A stretch of DNA of 64,000 nt from assembly GCF_902143515.1 (NCBI RefSeq), contig NZ_CABFVD010000001.1, forward strand, positions 310,001 through 374,000, written 5' to 3'. This stretch comes from Hathewaya massiliensis. Lineage in GTDB: Bacteria; Bacillota; Clostridia; Clostridiales; Clostridiaceae. A program made the translations under genes and the position numbers. Numbering within the stretch: position 1 is the stretch's first letter; each line of letters begins with the position of its first letter. Positions 54,463 through 63,879 of this stretch are shown here, piece after piece. Below the pieces are notes generated by a model. That model was not told the DNA's origin. It worked only from the letters and a program-made list of their open reading frames with translations, and ran no database searches.

Positions 54463-54751
54463 AAATCAAAGAGAAATATCCTAAACTATTCACTTTTTAC
54501 TATTAGTTATTTACTAAAAAACACCTTAGCAATTAAAGAAAATTACTATGTAATTTTCTTATAAAGTGAATAGTTAGGAATAACTTTGCTAAAGGAATTT
54601 TCCATAGTCCTACTATCTTTAACTAATTAAGTAAAATTAAATTTTTTCATAGCAAAGCGAAGAAAAATATCCATAACTATTCACTGTTACCTATTACTTA
54701 TTCAATGTTAACTGTTAATAATTACTTATTCACTAAAAAACTGTTCCGCAA
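54463..54751. repeat. Direct and inverted repeat block between galE and clpB
   Basis: Two degenerate direct units (near 54470-54537 and 54655-54751) share AAATATCC, ACTATTCACT, TACTATTA/TACCTATTA-type motifs, ACTAAAAAAC and GCAATTAA. Between them ATAAAGTGAATAGTTAGGA is the inverse of the TCC(T)AAACTATTCACTTT of unit 1, and a perfect short hairpin GAAAATTAC/GTAATTTTC lies at about 54538-54560. No ORF. The gap 54326-54462 shows nothing else. Confidence 0.55.
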
Positions 54752-57346
54752 TTAATATTTAATCCTAAATTCTTCCCCATCTATATCAAATTCTATATTC
54801 ATGCCATCTTCTATATTTCCTTTTATAATTTCCTTTGCAAGATGAGTTTCTATATGATTTTCTATATATCTTTTTAAAGGTCTTGCCCCATATATTGGGT
54901 CATAAGCTTCTTTAGCTATAAATTCTTTAGCTCTTTCTGTTATATGAAGCTCTATATTCTTTTCCTTTAATCTATTTTTTGTATCTTCTAAGAATATTTC
55001 TATAACTTTTTCTATATCTTTCAATTCTAATGGTTTAAATACTATGGTATCATCTAGCCTATTTAAAAATTCCGGCTTAAACCTAAGCTTTAGTTCATTC
55101 ATTACTTCTTCTCTTACATTTTCATCTATTTTTCCATCATTAATATTATCTAAAAGATAGGCACTTCCTATATTTGAAGTCATAATAATTATGGTATTTT
55201 TAAAGTCAACTACTTGACCTTTATTGTCTGTAAGCCTACCATCATCTAATATTTGAAGGAAGATATTAAATACATCTTCATGTGCTTTTTCAATTTCGTC
55301 AAATAAAATAACACTATATGGATTCCTTCTAACAGCCTCTGTAAGCTGCCCTCCCTCTTCATATCCTACATATCCTGGAGGAGCTCCTATAAGTCTTGAC
55401 ACTGCATATTTTTCCATATACTCTGACATATCTATTCTAATAATATTTTCTTCAGTATCAAATAGGTTTTTTGCTAAACTTTTAGCCAGTTGAGTTTTTC
55501 CAACTCCTGTAGGTCCTAAGAATATAAAGGAGCCAATTGGCCTTCTTGGGTCTTTAAGTCCAGAACGTGCTCTTATTACTGCATTAGCAACTGCCTCTAC
55601 TGCTTCTTCTTGACCTATTACTCTTTTTCTTAACTCTTCTTCTAGTCTTAATAATTTTCTTCTTTCACCTTCTACTAAACTAGTTACAGGAATTCCAGTC
55701 CATTTAGATACTATATCTGAGATTTCTCTCTCTGTAACCTCTTGTTTTAAAAGTGAACCTTTGCCCTGTTTTAAAAGCTCATCCTTTTCTTTTAATTGTT
55801 TTTCAAGTTCTGGTATAACTCCATATTTTATTTCTGCAACTCTATTTAGGTCATATTCTCTTTCAGCCTTTTCAAGTTCTACTTTTCTTTCATCAATTTT
55901 TTCTTTTAATTCTTTAACTTCTTTTATTTGTGCCTTTTCTCTTTCATATCTTGCAGTATATTCCTTATCAATTTCTTCAAGATTGCTAAGCTCTTTTTCT
56001 ACCTCTTTTAATCTCTCTTTAGAAATTTCATCTATTTCTTTTGAAAGCGCTTCTCTCTCAATTTTAAAATTAAATATCTTTCTTCTTATATCGTCCATTT
56101 CTGTAGGAAGGCTATCAATTTCTGTTCTTATCATAGCACAGGCTTCATCTATTAAATCTATAGCCTTATCCGGTAGAAATCTATTATTTATATATCTTTG
56201 AGAAAGTTTAGCTGAGGCAACAATAGCATTATCATGTATTCTTATGCCATGATATATCTCAAATTTTTCCTTAAGACCCCTTAATATGGTTATACATTCT
56301 TCCACAGAAGGCTCATTTACTGAAACTTGCTGGAATCTTCTCTCTAGTGCCTTATCTTTTTCTATATACTTTCTATATTCATCAAAAGTAGTAGCTCCTA
56401 TGCAATGTAACTCTCCTCTTGCAAGCATTGGTTTAATTAAATTTCCTGCATCCATAGCCCCTTCTGTCTTTCCTGCTCCAACTATGGTGTGAATTTCATC
56501 AATAAATAAAATTATTTTTCCTTCACTAGAACTAACTTCTTTTAAAACTGCCTTAAGTCTTTCTTCAAATTCTCCTCTATATTTTGCTCCTGCAATTAAA
56601 GCTCCCATATCTAAGGAAAATACTATTTTATCCCTTAACCCTTCTGGAACATCCCCTCTAACTATTCTCTCTGCTAAGCCCTCTACTATAGCTGTCTTAC
56701 CAACTCCAGGTTCTCCAAGAAGTACAGGATTATTTTTAGTTCTTCTGGATAGTATTCTAACAACTCGTCTTATTTCATCATCTCTTCCTATTACAGGATT
56801 AAGCTTATGTTTTTTTGCATCTTCAATTAAATTTCTTCCATACTTAGATAGAGCATCATAAGTTCCTTCAGGATCTTGTGTATCTACTGTTTGATTTCCC
56901 CTAACCTCCATTAAGGTTTTTAGAAAACCATCCTTACTTATTCCAAATCTTCTTAGAATACTACCTATAGCACCCCTATCCTCTAAATCCATCATAGATA
57001 AAATTAAATGTTCAACACTTATATAACTATCCTTAAATCTTTTAGATATATCTTCAGCTTTAACAAAAATCTCTTCAAATCTTCTTGTCGGATAAACCCC
57101 AGAAGTTCTAGCCCCCTCTCCTAAAACCTTAGGCATTTTTTCTAATTCCTTATGGGTTTCCTCTCTTAATTTCTTTATATTAACCCCCATTTTAGAAAAA
57201 ATATTAGGTATAAGTGATTCATCTTCAGAAATTAAAGCCATAAAAAGATGAATAGAATCTAGCTGTTGATGATTATATTTTACCGCTATACCATGAGCTT
57301 CATTAATAGACTTTTGAACTTTAATAGTAAGTTTTTCAATATCCAT
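54752..57346 (-). CDS. clpB: ATP-dependent chaperone ClpB
   Basis: An 864-residue Hsp100 disaggregase. N-terminal Clp-N domain (1-150), AAA-1 with Walker A GEPGVGKT near 202 and D-E-I-H-T, a coiled-coil middle domain (about 405-530, with characteristic Glu/Lys heptads), AAA-2 with GPTGVGKT near 602 and D-E-I-E-K-A-H, and a C-terminal D2-small domain. Length and M-domain distinguish it from ClpA/ClpC. It has no ClpP-binding loop. GGAGAGAG before ATG. I searched upstream for CIRCE or CtsR sites and did not find either; the leader instead has multi-hairpin structure. Confidence 0.97.
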   Translation of the reverse strand: MDIEKLTIKVQKSINEAHGIAVKYNHQQLDSIHLFMALISEDESLIPNIFSKMGVNIKKLREETHKELEKMPKVLGEGARTSGVYPTRRFEEIFVKAEDISKRFKDSYISVEHLILSMMDLEDRGAIGSILRRFGISKDGFLKTLMEVRGNQTVDTQDPEGTYDALSKYGRNLIEDAKKHKLNPVIGRDDEIRRVVRILSRRTKNNPVLLGEPGVGKTAIVEGLAERIVRGDVPEGLRDKIVFSLDMGALIAGAKYRGEFEERLKAVLKEVSSSEGKIILFIDEIHTIVGAGKTEGAMDAGNLIKPMLARGELHCIGATTFDEYRKYIEKDKALERRFQQVSVNEPSVEECITILRGLKEKFEIYHGIRIHDNAIVASAKLSQRYINNRFLPDKAIDLIDEACAMIRTEIDSLPTEMDDIRRKIFNFKIEREALSKEIDEISKERLKEVEKELSNLEEIDKEYTARYEREKAQIKEVKELKEKIDERKVELEKAEREYDLNRVAEIKYGVIPELEKQLKEKDELLKQGKGSLLKQEVTEREISDIVSKWTGIPVTSLVEGERRKLLRLEEELRKRVIGQEEAVEAVANAVIRARSGLKDPRRPIGSFIFLGPTGVGKTQLAKSLAKNLFDTEENIIRIDMSEYMEKYAVSRLIGAPPGYVGYEEGGQLTEAVRRNPYSVILFDEIEKAHEDVFNIFLQILDDGRLTDNKGQVVDFKNTIIIMTSNIGSAYLLDNINDGKIDENVREEVMNELKLRFKPEFLNRLDDTIVFKPLELKDIEKVIEIFLEDTKNRLKEKNIELHITERAKEFIAKEAYDPIYGARPLKRYIENHIETHLAKEIIKGNIEDGMNIEFDIDGEEFRIKY

Positions 57347-57419
57347 TTTTCTCTCTCCTTTCTATTTACTTTCTTTCTTTAATCACTTTAGTATATATTT
57401 TACCTATTTGCCACACAAC

Positions 57420-57595
57420 TATCCACTCTAATACTCCCATTGACTCTGTGAAATAATTTCTACCAAATGGAAGTTTGTGACTCTCTACCTGACTTCAAAT
57501 TGGGTAGCTATGCCCTAGATACTATTTCCAAACTTCAAGGAGAACTTTACTCCCACTGAAGCTTAAAACTCTGTTTATATTTATTATAATACTTT
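57420..57595 (-). promoter_or_regulatory. Multi-hairpin leader of clpB with promoter
   Basis: On the minus strand a TATAAT (57584-57589) precedes AAACAGAGTTTTAAGC, then three hairpins: CTTCAGTGGGAG...CTCCTTGAAG (57532-57560), CTACCC...GGTAG (57484-57507) and CAAAC...TTTG (57464-57478). A shorter leader with TATAAT, AAACAGAGTTT and TTCAGAGGGAGT in the same order lies upstream of nfeD at about 14835-14895. Could be a dispersed repeat or a shared cis-regulatory RNA. Confidence 0.4.
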
Positions 57596-57611
57596 TACAT
57601 TTAAAATTTAA

Positions 57612-57657
57612 TATAAAAATATAAACACCCCACTAATAATCACAGCAGGATGTTTAT
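57612..57657 (-). terminator. Terminator of the RRNPP-like regulator pair
   Basis: On the minus strand AAACATCC and GGGTGTTT arms (57648-57655, 57623-57630) are followed by ATATTTTTAT. Includes a G-U pair. Confidence 0.65.
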
Positions 57658-57730
57658 CTTCATTTATCTATTCCCTATTACTTATCATTCTTAACTATTA
57701 ACTGTCCACTCTTAACCATTAACTATCACA

Positions 57731-59002
57731 TCATATGTACGTTTCCATTTTTATAGCAAGATTAAAATACTTTAAAGCTTCTGTAGTATTTTTTATTTTA
57801 TAATACATTTCTCCCATTTGTAAATATCTTTTATATATTTGAGCCTTTGTCCCAAACTTAACCAAAGTATCTAATGACAGATTCATATACATTTCAGCTG
57901 AGTAATGACTCTGTTGTTTCATGCATATAGTAGCTTTATTATAATATGCTCTCTCTATGAGAACCACATCATTTAGTTCTATAGCTATATTTAGGGCTTC
58001 ATCTCCTACTTCTTCTGCTCTTTTTAAAAATTCACCTTTTATTAAAGTTTCCGTTACTATAATTAAATATTCTATAAACTTTGATTTTTGTTCCTTAGGG
58101 CATGTAGCTAGTCCTTTTTCAATATACTCTAGTGCTTCTGCTCTAAGTCCTATTTCTAACATTGTACTTGCATATTCATTTAAGGCTTTTGATTTTTCAA
58201 AATAATTATTTTTATAAAATTTAAAAGATTTCTTTTCATATTTAGTAAAATTAGGGTCACTCATTCTTAAACATAAAAATGCCATCATATTATAAGATTT
58301 AGCTTTTATTAAATCATCTTCAATAAGATCTATGTATTCATTAACTTGTTTTGAAAGCTCATATGCTTTACTATATTTCTGTTCCTTTATATAGCAGTAA
58401 GTTTCTTTAGATATAATATTTACTATAGTTTCATAATACTCTTCATTGTCTTCTTTTTCTTTAAGAAGAGAATGCTTAACATTATTATAATAGTTAGCAG
58501 CTTGAAGATATTCTCCTGTTGCATATAAATAATTTGCAATATCTGTATAGTACATTTGGTGATGCTTATCACTATATACCTTTTCATAAACATTATAATA
58601 TCTACACTGAATATCTTCTAAGGATTTAATATCTTCTTTCATTAAATAATACTCAAAAAGTAAATGTATAAGCTTCATAGAAATATCGTAATGATTATAC
58701 TCTTCAGCATATTCTAAGTTATATATTAAATTATTTTCATAGTCATTTTTTTCTTTTGGCATTTTTTCTATTAATTTTAGGTTTTCTAAAAGATGATCTT
58801 CTACATCTTTTTTCAAATACTCATATTCAATTTCTAACTTCTTACTTATAAATTCTAATATCCAAGGTTCTGCTTTAATCTTATTATTTTCTATACAACT
58901 CATCTTAGATACAGATACCTTATCTTCACATAATTCTTTTAACGTTAAGCCTTTATATACGCGGGCTTTTTTAATCTTTTCCCCTGTTGATAATATTTCC
59001 AT
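57731..59002 (-). CDS. HTH-TPR regulator (RRNPP-like), copy A
   Basis: A 423-residue cytoplasmic protein with an N-terminal helix-turn-helix of the Xre type (EILSTGEKIKKARVYKGLTL, then K-E-L-C-E-D-K-V-S-V-S-K-M-S-C-I-E-N) and a long TPR-like alpha-solenoid (about residues 85-423). That architecture is the RRNPP class (Rgg, PlcR, NprR, PrgX), which binds small signalling peptides. It shares the N-terminal layout with the adjacent copy B, so they are tandem paralogues. ATG 59002 has GAGG 6 nt upstream. Its gene lies 26 bp downstream of copy B, so one operon. No cognate propeptide gene is visible. Confidence 0.82.
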   Translation of the reverse strand: MEILSTGEKIKKARVYKGLTLKELCEDKVSVSKMSCIENNKIKAEPWILEFISKKLEIEYEYLKKDVEDHLLENLKLIEKMPKEKNDYENNLIYNLEYAEEYNHYDISMKLIHLLFEYYLMKEDIKSLEDIQCRYYNVYEKVYSDKHHQMYYTDIANYLYATGEYLQAANYYNNVKHSLLKEKEDNEEYYETIVNIISKETYCYIKEQKYSKAYELSKQVNEYIDLIEDDLIKAKSYNMMAFLCLRMSDPNFTKYEKKSFKFYKNNYFEKSKALNEYASTMLEIGLRAEALEYIEKGLATCPKEQKSKFIEYLIIVTETLIKGEFLKRAEEVGDEALNIAIELNDVVLIERAYYNKATICMKQQSHYSAEMYMNLSLDTLVKFGTKAQIYKRYLQMGEMYYKIKNTTEALKYFNLAIKMETYI

Positions 59003-59028
59003 ACTAAACCTCACCCATTCAAGTAGCA

Positions 59029-60339
59029 TTATAGATAACTAATAATTCCTAGCTCTTTAAATATATCAACTCCGTCATTTAAATACTTAGCTGCTGAAAC
59101 TTCATCTCCTTTATCCATGTAGAATTTTCCAATCATCATGGATATCTCTGCTGACTCTTTTAAATAATTCATACTTTTTGCAAAATTTAAAGCAATTATT
59201 AGAGTGTTTTCCGCTTCGATAAAGTTTTCTTCTTGCATATCAATTCTAAACTTTAAGAGATAGTATTGAACAAGGGCTCTCTTATTTCCGTTTTGAACCT
59301 CTGACATTATCTCTTCTAAAATTTCTTTTGATCTTTTTATATCCTTTAATTTAATATAATTTTGGCACATAGTTATTAAAGTATCTATTAATTTAGGATC
59401 TTTATTATTATTTCTAAGTATTTTAGCTCTCTCTAAATGTATAAATGCCTCATCAACATTACCAAAATCAGAAAATAATTTTCCTAAATTATTTTCAATT
59501 GATGATATATTTTTAACATCATGCATTTCTTTAAATATACTTAAAGCCTTTTTAGAATATTTTATTGCACTTTCCATATCATCTTTTTTAGAGTATTGTT
59601 CTGAAAGTAATAATAGAGATTTTGCATATTCTTTCTTATCATTTAATTGTTTAAACTTTTCTTGAGCTATGTATGAATACTTTATAGATTTATCTATCTG
59701 TTCTAATTTAAAGAAAGTATAAGCTATATAATAATAAATTTGTCCTATTAAGAAGTCATTACCTACATTGTTATCTAAAAAGACCTTTTCAGCCTGCTGA
59801 AAGTACGTGCTTGATGAATGATATGCCTTTAATTCTAAGGTTATAATACCCAAATTTAAAAATGTATTAATTACTTCCTCATGTCTATTATGTTTAATAA
59901 ATATTACATTTGCAGAAAGAAATAATTGTTGTGCCAAAGCCATTTCAGATTTTAGCATATGAATTTTTCCTCTTAAAAATAGGGTTCTGCCCCTAGTATA
60001 CTCTAAATTATACTTTTCAGCGTAATAGAGAGCCCTTTCTATATATTGTTCACTTTTAATTAAGTCCTCTTCCAACATATGGGCTTCTGCTATGTTTTCA
60101 AAGAAGGTACAAATTTTTTCAGCCTGACTTTCTTCTGATTCCATTAAATACTCCACCGTAGTATTTAATGACTGAGCTAAGTACTCTAATAAATCCATAC
60201 TCGGATTGGATTTTCCAGACTCTACCAAACTTATTTGCCCTGGTGTTATTCTGTCCCCTGCCAAATCTTTAAGTGTCATATTAAGTTCTTTTCTTTTTCT
60301 TTTAATCTTTTCTCCTAAAGACAAAATTTCCATGTCCAT
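59029..60339 (-). CDS. HTH-TPR regulator (RRNPP-like), copy B
   Basis: A 436-residue paralogue of copy A. The HTH spans about residues 3-60 (EILSLGEKIKRKRKELNM, then T-L-K-D-L-A-G-D-R-I-T-P-G-Q-I-S-L-V-E-S-G-K-S-N-P) with good conservation of turn residues, followed by TPR repeats to the C-terminus (A-I-K-Y-S-K-K-A-L-S-I-F, T-Y-F-Q-Q-A-E-K-V-F). Start at ATG 60339 is likely (GAGTGG 4 nt upstream); an alternative ATG lies 6 bp later, where copy A starts. Signal and targets are unknown; ClpB and the YtxH-like gene are neighbours. Confidence 0.82.
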   Translation of the reverse strand: MDMEILSLGEKIKRKRKELNMTLKDLAGDRITPGQISLVESGKSNPSMDLLEYLAQSLNTTVEYLMESEESQAEKICTFFENIAEAHMLEEDLIKSEQYIERALYYAEKYNLEYTRGRTLFLRGKIHMLKSEMALAQQLFLSANVIFIKHNRHEEVINTFLNLGIITLELKAYHSSSTYFQQAEKVFLDNNVGNDFLIGQIYYYIAYTFFKLEQIDKSIKYSYIAQEKFKQLNDKKEYAKSLLLLSEQYSKKDDMESAIKYSKKALSIFKEMHDVKNISSIENNLGKLFSDFGNVDEAFIHLERAKILRNNNKDPKLIDTLITMCQNYIKLKDIKRSKEILEEIMSEVQNGNKRALVQYYLLKFRIDMQEENFIEAENTLIIALNFAKSMNYLKESAEISMMIGKFYMDKGDEVSAAKYLNDGVDIFKELGIISYL

Positions 60340-60469
60340 ATGTCCACTCTTCCTTTTCATGGTATTAAAATCTTTAATAAAATTTAAATTTTTTTATAAA
60401 ATATTAATCTTATTATAGCATAAATTTATATATTACTGCAAAATTATATAAAAAATTTTCTGTATTTTA

Positions 60470-60512
60470 TATAAAAACAGCTTATATTTAAATTAAATTA
60501 AATATAAGCTGT
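60470..60512 (-). terminator. Terminator of the YtxH-like gene
   Basis: ACAGCTTATATTTAA/TTAAATATAAGCTGT stem (60477-60491, 60498-60512) with TTTTTATATAAAA on the minus strand. Confidence 0.85.
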
Positions 60513-60561
60513 GCAATGATTATTCACTGTAATTTTTAAGATATTTTTTGAATTTAAATAT

Positions 60562-60738
60562 TTATCTCATCATACCCATTACAGAATTGAACATATCACC
60601 TGTTGTACTTGTAATATTTCTAGCTGCTCTTCTCATTTTTCTCTTTGTTCTTCTATCCATTGATGGATTCATCATCATTGCAGCTGCCATACCCATTAAA
60701 GCACCAGTAGTCATGCCTCTAATAAACTTTGTACCCAT
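60562..60738 (-). CDS. Small YtxH-like protein
   Basis: A 58-residue protein beginning MGTKFIRGMTTGALMGMAA and ending MGMMR. It has a short Ala/Gly/Met-rich hydrophobic segment (about residues 10-25) and a basic amphipathic remainder (M-D-R-R-T-K-R-K-M-R-R-A). The pattern matches YtxH/YtxH-like small stress or envelope-associated proteins of Firmicutes. GAAAGGGTG lies 8 nt before ATG and a strong terminator follows its end, so it is a genuine gene. It is transcribed on its own. Function unknown. Confidence 0.75.
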   Translation of the reverse strand: MGTKFIRGMTTGALMGMAAAMMMNPSMDRRTKRKMRRAARNITSTTGDMFNSVMGMMR

Positions 60739-60821
60739 TTCTACACACCCTTTCTAAAAATCATTTCATTTATAGAATGTGTATTTTTTTTAAAATTAAA
60801 CATATAAATTTTTATATTTTT

Positions 60822-60866
60822 GCTCTGTTAGAGATTTTTGTTGATATTATGGTTACGTAATCACAT
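60822..60866. repeat. Solo terminus of repeat family A
   Basis: TGCTCTGTTAGAGATTTTTG, TTGATATTATGG and TTACGTAATCACA align almost base for base with the right end of family A copy 2. Only one terminus remains; it lies at the 3' edge of the YkvA gene. Confidence 0.7.
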
Positions 60867-60881
60867 AATAAAGAGTTTTAT

Positions 60882-61901
60882 TTATATACTTTTAAATCCT
60901 GAATCAATAAAAGAAAATATCTTATTAACATTTTCTCCACCAACCATAGGGTTTATAAAAGATATTCCTTCTTTTATAATTAAAATTACATTTTCTTCCC
61001 CTTCCCAATTTTGGATTACAACTTCCTCTGGAATAGAATTTATAATTTTGTCTAAACTAAAAAAAACTAAGGCAAGTTCATCTATCTTACCTACAAAAGG
61101 AATCTTATCTGGTATAATATCTATTGGCATAACAATATACCCCATAACACCACCTAATATTATCTTTTCCTTTTTAGGCACTCTAGGATCCTTAAATAAC
61201 CTATACAATAATGCTATTAAATCTGGTAGAACTAAGGCACATTTAACTATATCTTTATAATCTTCTTGTGTTTTCATCTCTATATTATTTCTTACAGCTG
61301 AATACATATCTTCTACTTTATTATCCTTATTTAGCTTCTTTGTAAAATCCTCTTGAACTTTTACCTTTTTAGGATTTAGTTCCCATACATTTTGTATCTT
61401 TTCATTCTTTTTCATAGCTTCTTCAAAGTTTAAATATTTTTTATTTAAATCTATATTAATTTCTTTTGCCTTTACCAATAGCTTGTCCTTTTCTATTCTA
61501 ACTTCATCTAAGATTAAAGATACATAGGGAACTATAGTAAATAAAGTATTTAACTCTAAACAGACTTCCCCCTTGTGACTTATAATTCCTATAACCATAA
61601 AATCCTTTAATAATTTTTTAAGAGCAAAGTTTTTTATAAAAGAAAAGATACCAAGTTTTGCTATAGAGATTTTATTTATTTTTAATTTAAGAAAATTATC
61701 CTTTAAATACATAAAACTTAATTTTATACTAAAAGGAATTCTTATTTTAAACTTATATGTACCCTTTATATTTATAAGGCCTTCTTCATAATTAACTTTA
61801 CTTATTTCTAAGCCTTTTACATTTCCATAAGTTATTACATCTTTTAAAATACTAAGTAAATCTTCTTCATTTAAAAGAACCTCTGCATTAGATATATTCA
61901 A
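60882..61901 (-). CDS. YkvA/DUF1232 family protein
   Basis: A 339-residue protein with a C-terminal DUF1232 (YkvA) domain near residues 235-300: I-L-G-G-V-M-G-Y-I-V-M-P-I-D-I-I-P-D-K-I-P-F-V-G-K-I-D-E-L matches the motif Y-x-x-x-P-x-D-x-I-P-D-x-x-P-x-x-G-x-x-D-D/E. The N-terminal 200 residues are a beta-type domain of unknown kind, longer than typical stand-alone YkvA proteins. One or two membrane-associated helices lie in the DUF1232 region. TTG at 61901 (GGTGG 5 nt upstream) is preferred to a GTG at 61910 that sits directly on the Shine-Dalgarno. Confidence 0.82.
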   Translation of the reverse strand: MNISNAEVLLNEEDLLSILKDVITYGNVKGLEISKVNYEEGLINIKGTYKFKIRIPFSIKLSFMYLKDNFLKLKINKISIAKLGIFSFIKNFALKKLLKDFMVIGIISHKGEVCLELNTLFTIVPYVSLILDEVRIEKDKLLVKAKEINIDLNKKYLNFEEAMKKNEKIQNVWELNPKKVKVQEDFTKKLNKDNKVEDMYSAVRNNIEMKTQEDYKDIVKCALVLPDLIALLYRLFKDPRVPKKEKIILGGVMGYIVMPIDIIPDKIPFVGKIDELALVFFSLDKIINSIPEEVVIQNWEGEENVILIIKEGISFINPMVGGENVNKIFSFIDSGFKSI

Positions 61902-62085
61902 GTTCTCCACCTCTTGTAATCATACTTTACATTCTAGTATACACTATAAGCTTAGGATATTAAATATAATTTATGCAAAAATTACATACCCATATTTTAT
62001 GATTTTTATTAGACATATTTTTTAAAACTCTTTATAATCGTACACAGATGTTAAATTAAAATAAAATAAAATGTAGGTGATATAA

Positions 62086-63837
62086 GTGAAATTAAAAAAC
62101 AACATTAACAAGCTTTCTTTAATTGCCACTTTAATTTCCCTTTTACTCTTCTTTTCTGTGAAAATTTTTTATATAGGAAATATGCAAAAAAACTATACTG
62201 AATTTTTACAAGATCTTAATTCTAAAAAAATTACTGCTGTATATTTAGATGATGCCTCTACCATAAGGGTAAAATTAATAAATGGACAAATATACGAAAC
62301 TGATAACCCTAGAAAAGAAAACTTTAAAGCAGAACTTTTAAATAAAAATATAAAGGTTTATGAAAATTCCTTTATGTCAATTCCTGAATTAATTCCTGCT
62401 GTTGCCTTATTCCTATCAGCATCTACTTTTATCTTTGTATCTCTTAAAAATTCTAAGCTAAAATCAAAAGGTAGTTTTTCTTTCTCTAGCTTAAACGTAG
62501 AAGCTATTGAAAATTGTAGTTACAACTTCTCTATTGTAGCTGGAAATGATGAAGCAAAGCATAGCGTAGAAGATATGGTTGATTTTCTTAAAAACCCTGA
62601 TAAATATAGTGCTTACGGTGCTAGAATGCCTAAGGGTATTATTTTTTACGGGGAACCGGGAACTGGTAAAACCCTTCTTGCAAAAGCTATTGCTGGGGAA
62701 GCCAATGTACCTTTTTATGCTGTATCTGGTTCTGACTTCGTACAAATGTATGTAGGTGTTGGTGCTGGACGTATAAGAGATTTATTCAAAAAGGCTAAAA
62801 AACATGGAAAAGCCGTTATTTTCATTGATGAAATAGACGCAATTGGTAAGAAAAGAGATAATGGTTCTGGTAGCGGAAGTTCTGATGAAAAAGACCAAAC
62901 TTTAAATGCCCTACTTACTGAAATGTCAGGATTTAATGAAAAAGAGGGTATAATTGTTATAGCCGCAACAAATAGGTTAGACATGCTAGACCCAGCCCTT
63001 TTAAGACCTGGTAGATTTGATAGACACATTGAAGTTACCTTGCCAGATCTTATTGCAAGAGAAAAGATAATTGAGCTTTATCTTAAAAATAAACCTACTA
63101 AAAATATTGATGTTAAGCAGTGGGCTAAGAAAACTTCTTACTTTTCTGGGGCTAAATTAGAAAGTCTTATAAATGAAGCTGCTATTATAGCTTGTAAGGA
63201 AGATAAAAGCTATATAGATAACAGTGTTTTAGATAAGGCTTATTCTATTGTTCTTACCGGTCATGAAAAATTTAATAGAGATTATATAAAGGATGAAGAT
63301 AAAGAGATAACAGCTGTGCATGAAAGTGGACATGCATTAGTAAATAGCTTAATAATGCCAGAGGAAAAAGTTTCAAAGGTTACAATAATCCCAAGTACTA
63401 AGGGCGCTGGTGGTTACACTTTAAGCATTCCTGAAGACCGTCTATTTAGAAATAAATCCTATCTAGAAAATAGGATAATGATACTACTGGCTGGTAGAGC
63501 TGCAGAAGAAATTTATTTTGGAGAAAAGAATATAACCACAGGAGCATATAATGATATGCAAAAATCCACAGATTTAGTTTTTAATATGATTAGTAGATAT
63601 GGAATGGGGACAAGTTTAGGTCTCCTTAATATAGATGAACTAAAAAAACATGGAATAAACAACCCATCCATGGTGTTAGATGAATGTAAAACCACTATAG
63701 AAAACTTATATGAGGACACTAAAAAGCTAATTTTAGAGAATAAATCTATCTTAGATATTATGAAGGATACCCTACTTCAAAAAGAAACCTTATATGAAAA
63801 TGATATAGACTGCATATTAAATTCTAAAGCTAGTTAA
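62086..63837 (+). CDS. FtsH-type AAA+ zinc metalloprotease
   Basis: A 583-residue membrane-bound AAA protease. Two N-terminal spans (about residues 14-30 and 103-124) flank a short external domain. AAA domain: Walker A GEPGTGKT (about 188-195; most FtsH proteins have GPPGTGKT), Walker B IFIDEIDAIG, SRH with R-P-G-R-F-D. Zinc site HESGH (in A-V-H-E-S-G-H-A-L-V near 413) matches HEXXH, and the third ligand region D-L-x-x-A-T is replaced by N-D-M-Q-K-S-T. C-terminal part is shorter than in housekeeping FtsH (about 640 residues). GTG start at 62086 after AGGTGA. Likely an additional FtsH paralogue. Confidence 0.9.
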   Translation: MKLKNNINKLSLIATLISLLLFFSVKIFYIGNMQKNYTEFLQDLNSKKITAVYLDDASTIRVKLINGQIYETDNPRKENFKAELLNKNIKVYENSFMSIPELIPAVALFLSASTFIFVSLKNSKLKSKGSFSFSSLNVEAIENCSYNFSIVAGNDEAKHSVEDMVDFLKNPDKYSAYGARMPKGIIFYGEPGTGKTLLAKAIAGEANVPFYAVSGSDFVQMYVGVGAGRIRDLFKKAKKHGKAVIFIDEIDAIGKKRDNGSGSGSSDEKDQTLNALLTEMSGFNEKEGIIVIAATNRLDMLDPALLRPGRFDRHIEVTLPDLIAREKIIELYLKNKPTKNIDVKQWAKKTSYFSGAKLESLINEAAIIACKEDKSYIDNSVLDKAYSIVLTGHEKFNRDYIKDEDKEITAVHESGHALVNSLIMPEEKVSKVTIIPSTKGAGGYTLSIPEDRLFRNKSYLENRIMILLAGRAAEEIYFGEKNITTGAYNDMQKSTDLVFNMISRYGMGTSLGLLNIDELKKHGINNPSMVLDECKTTIENLYEDTKKLILENKSILDIMKDTLLQKETLYENDIDCILNSKAS

Positions 63838-63839
63838 TG

Positions 63840-63864
63840 TAAATTCCTTAGTGCAACACCCCCT
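63840..63864. repeat. Partial copy of repeat family B
   Basis: GTAAATTCCTTAGTGCAACACCCCC matches one arm of the family B element (GTAGATTCCTTAGTGCAACAGCC). Only one arm; it directly precedes a family A copy. Confidence 0.55.
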
Positions 63865-63879
63865 TTTATTTAAACATTA

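Noticed and set aside
54463-54751. CRISPR array
   Set aside because: Only two degenerate units, long unequal spacing, and inverted copies; no regular repeat-spacer pattern.
55761-56201. Plus-strand open frame opposite clpB
   Set aside because: Antisense to the clpB coiled-coil region; Ser/Phe-rich as expected from complementing Glu/Lys codons.
57347-57480. CIRCE or CtsR operator for clpB
   Set aside because: TTAGCACTC-N9-GAGTGCTAA and direct AGTCAAA repeats were looked for and not found.
57600-57730. Signal-peptide gene for the RRNPP-like pair
   Set aside because: Only a terminator and repeat-like words; no short ORF with a Shine-Dalgarno and hydrophobic leader.
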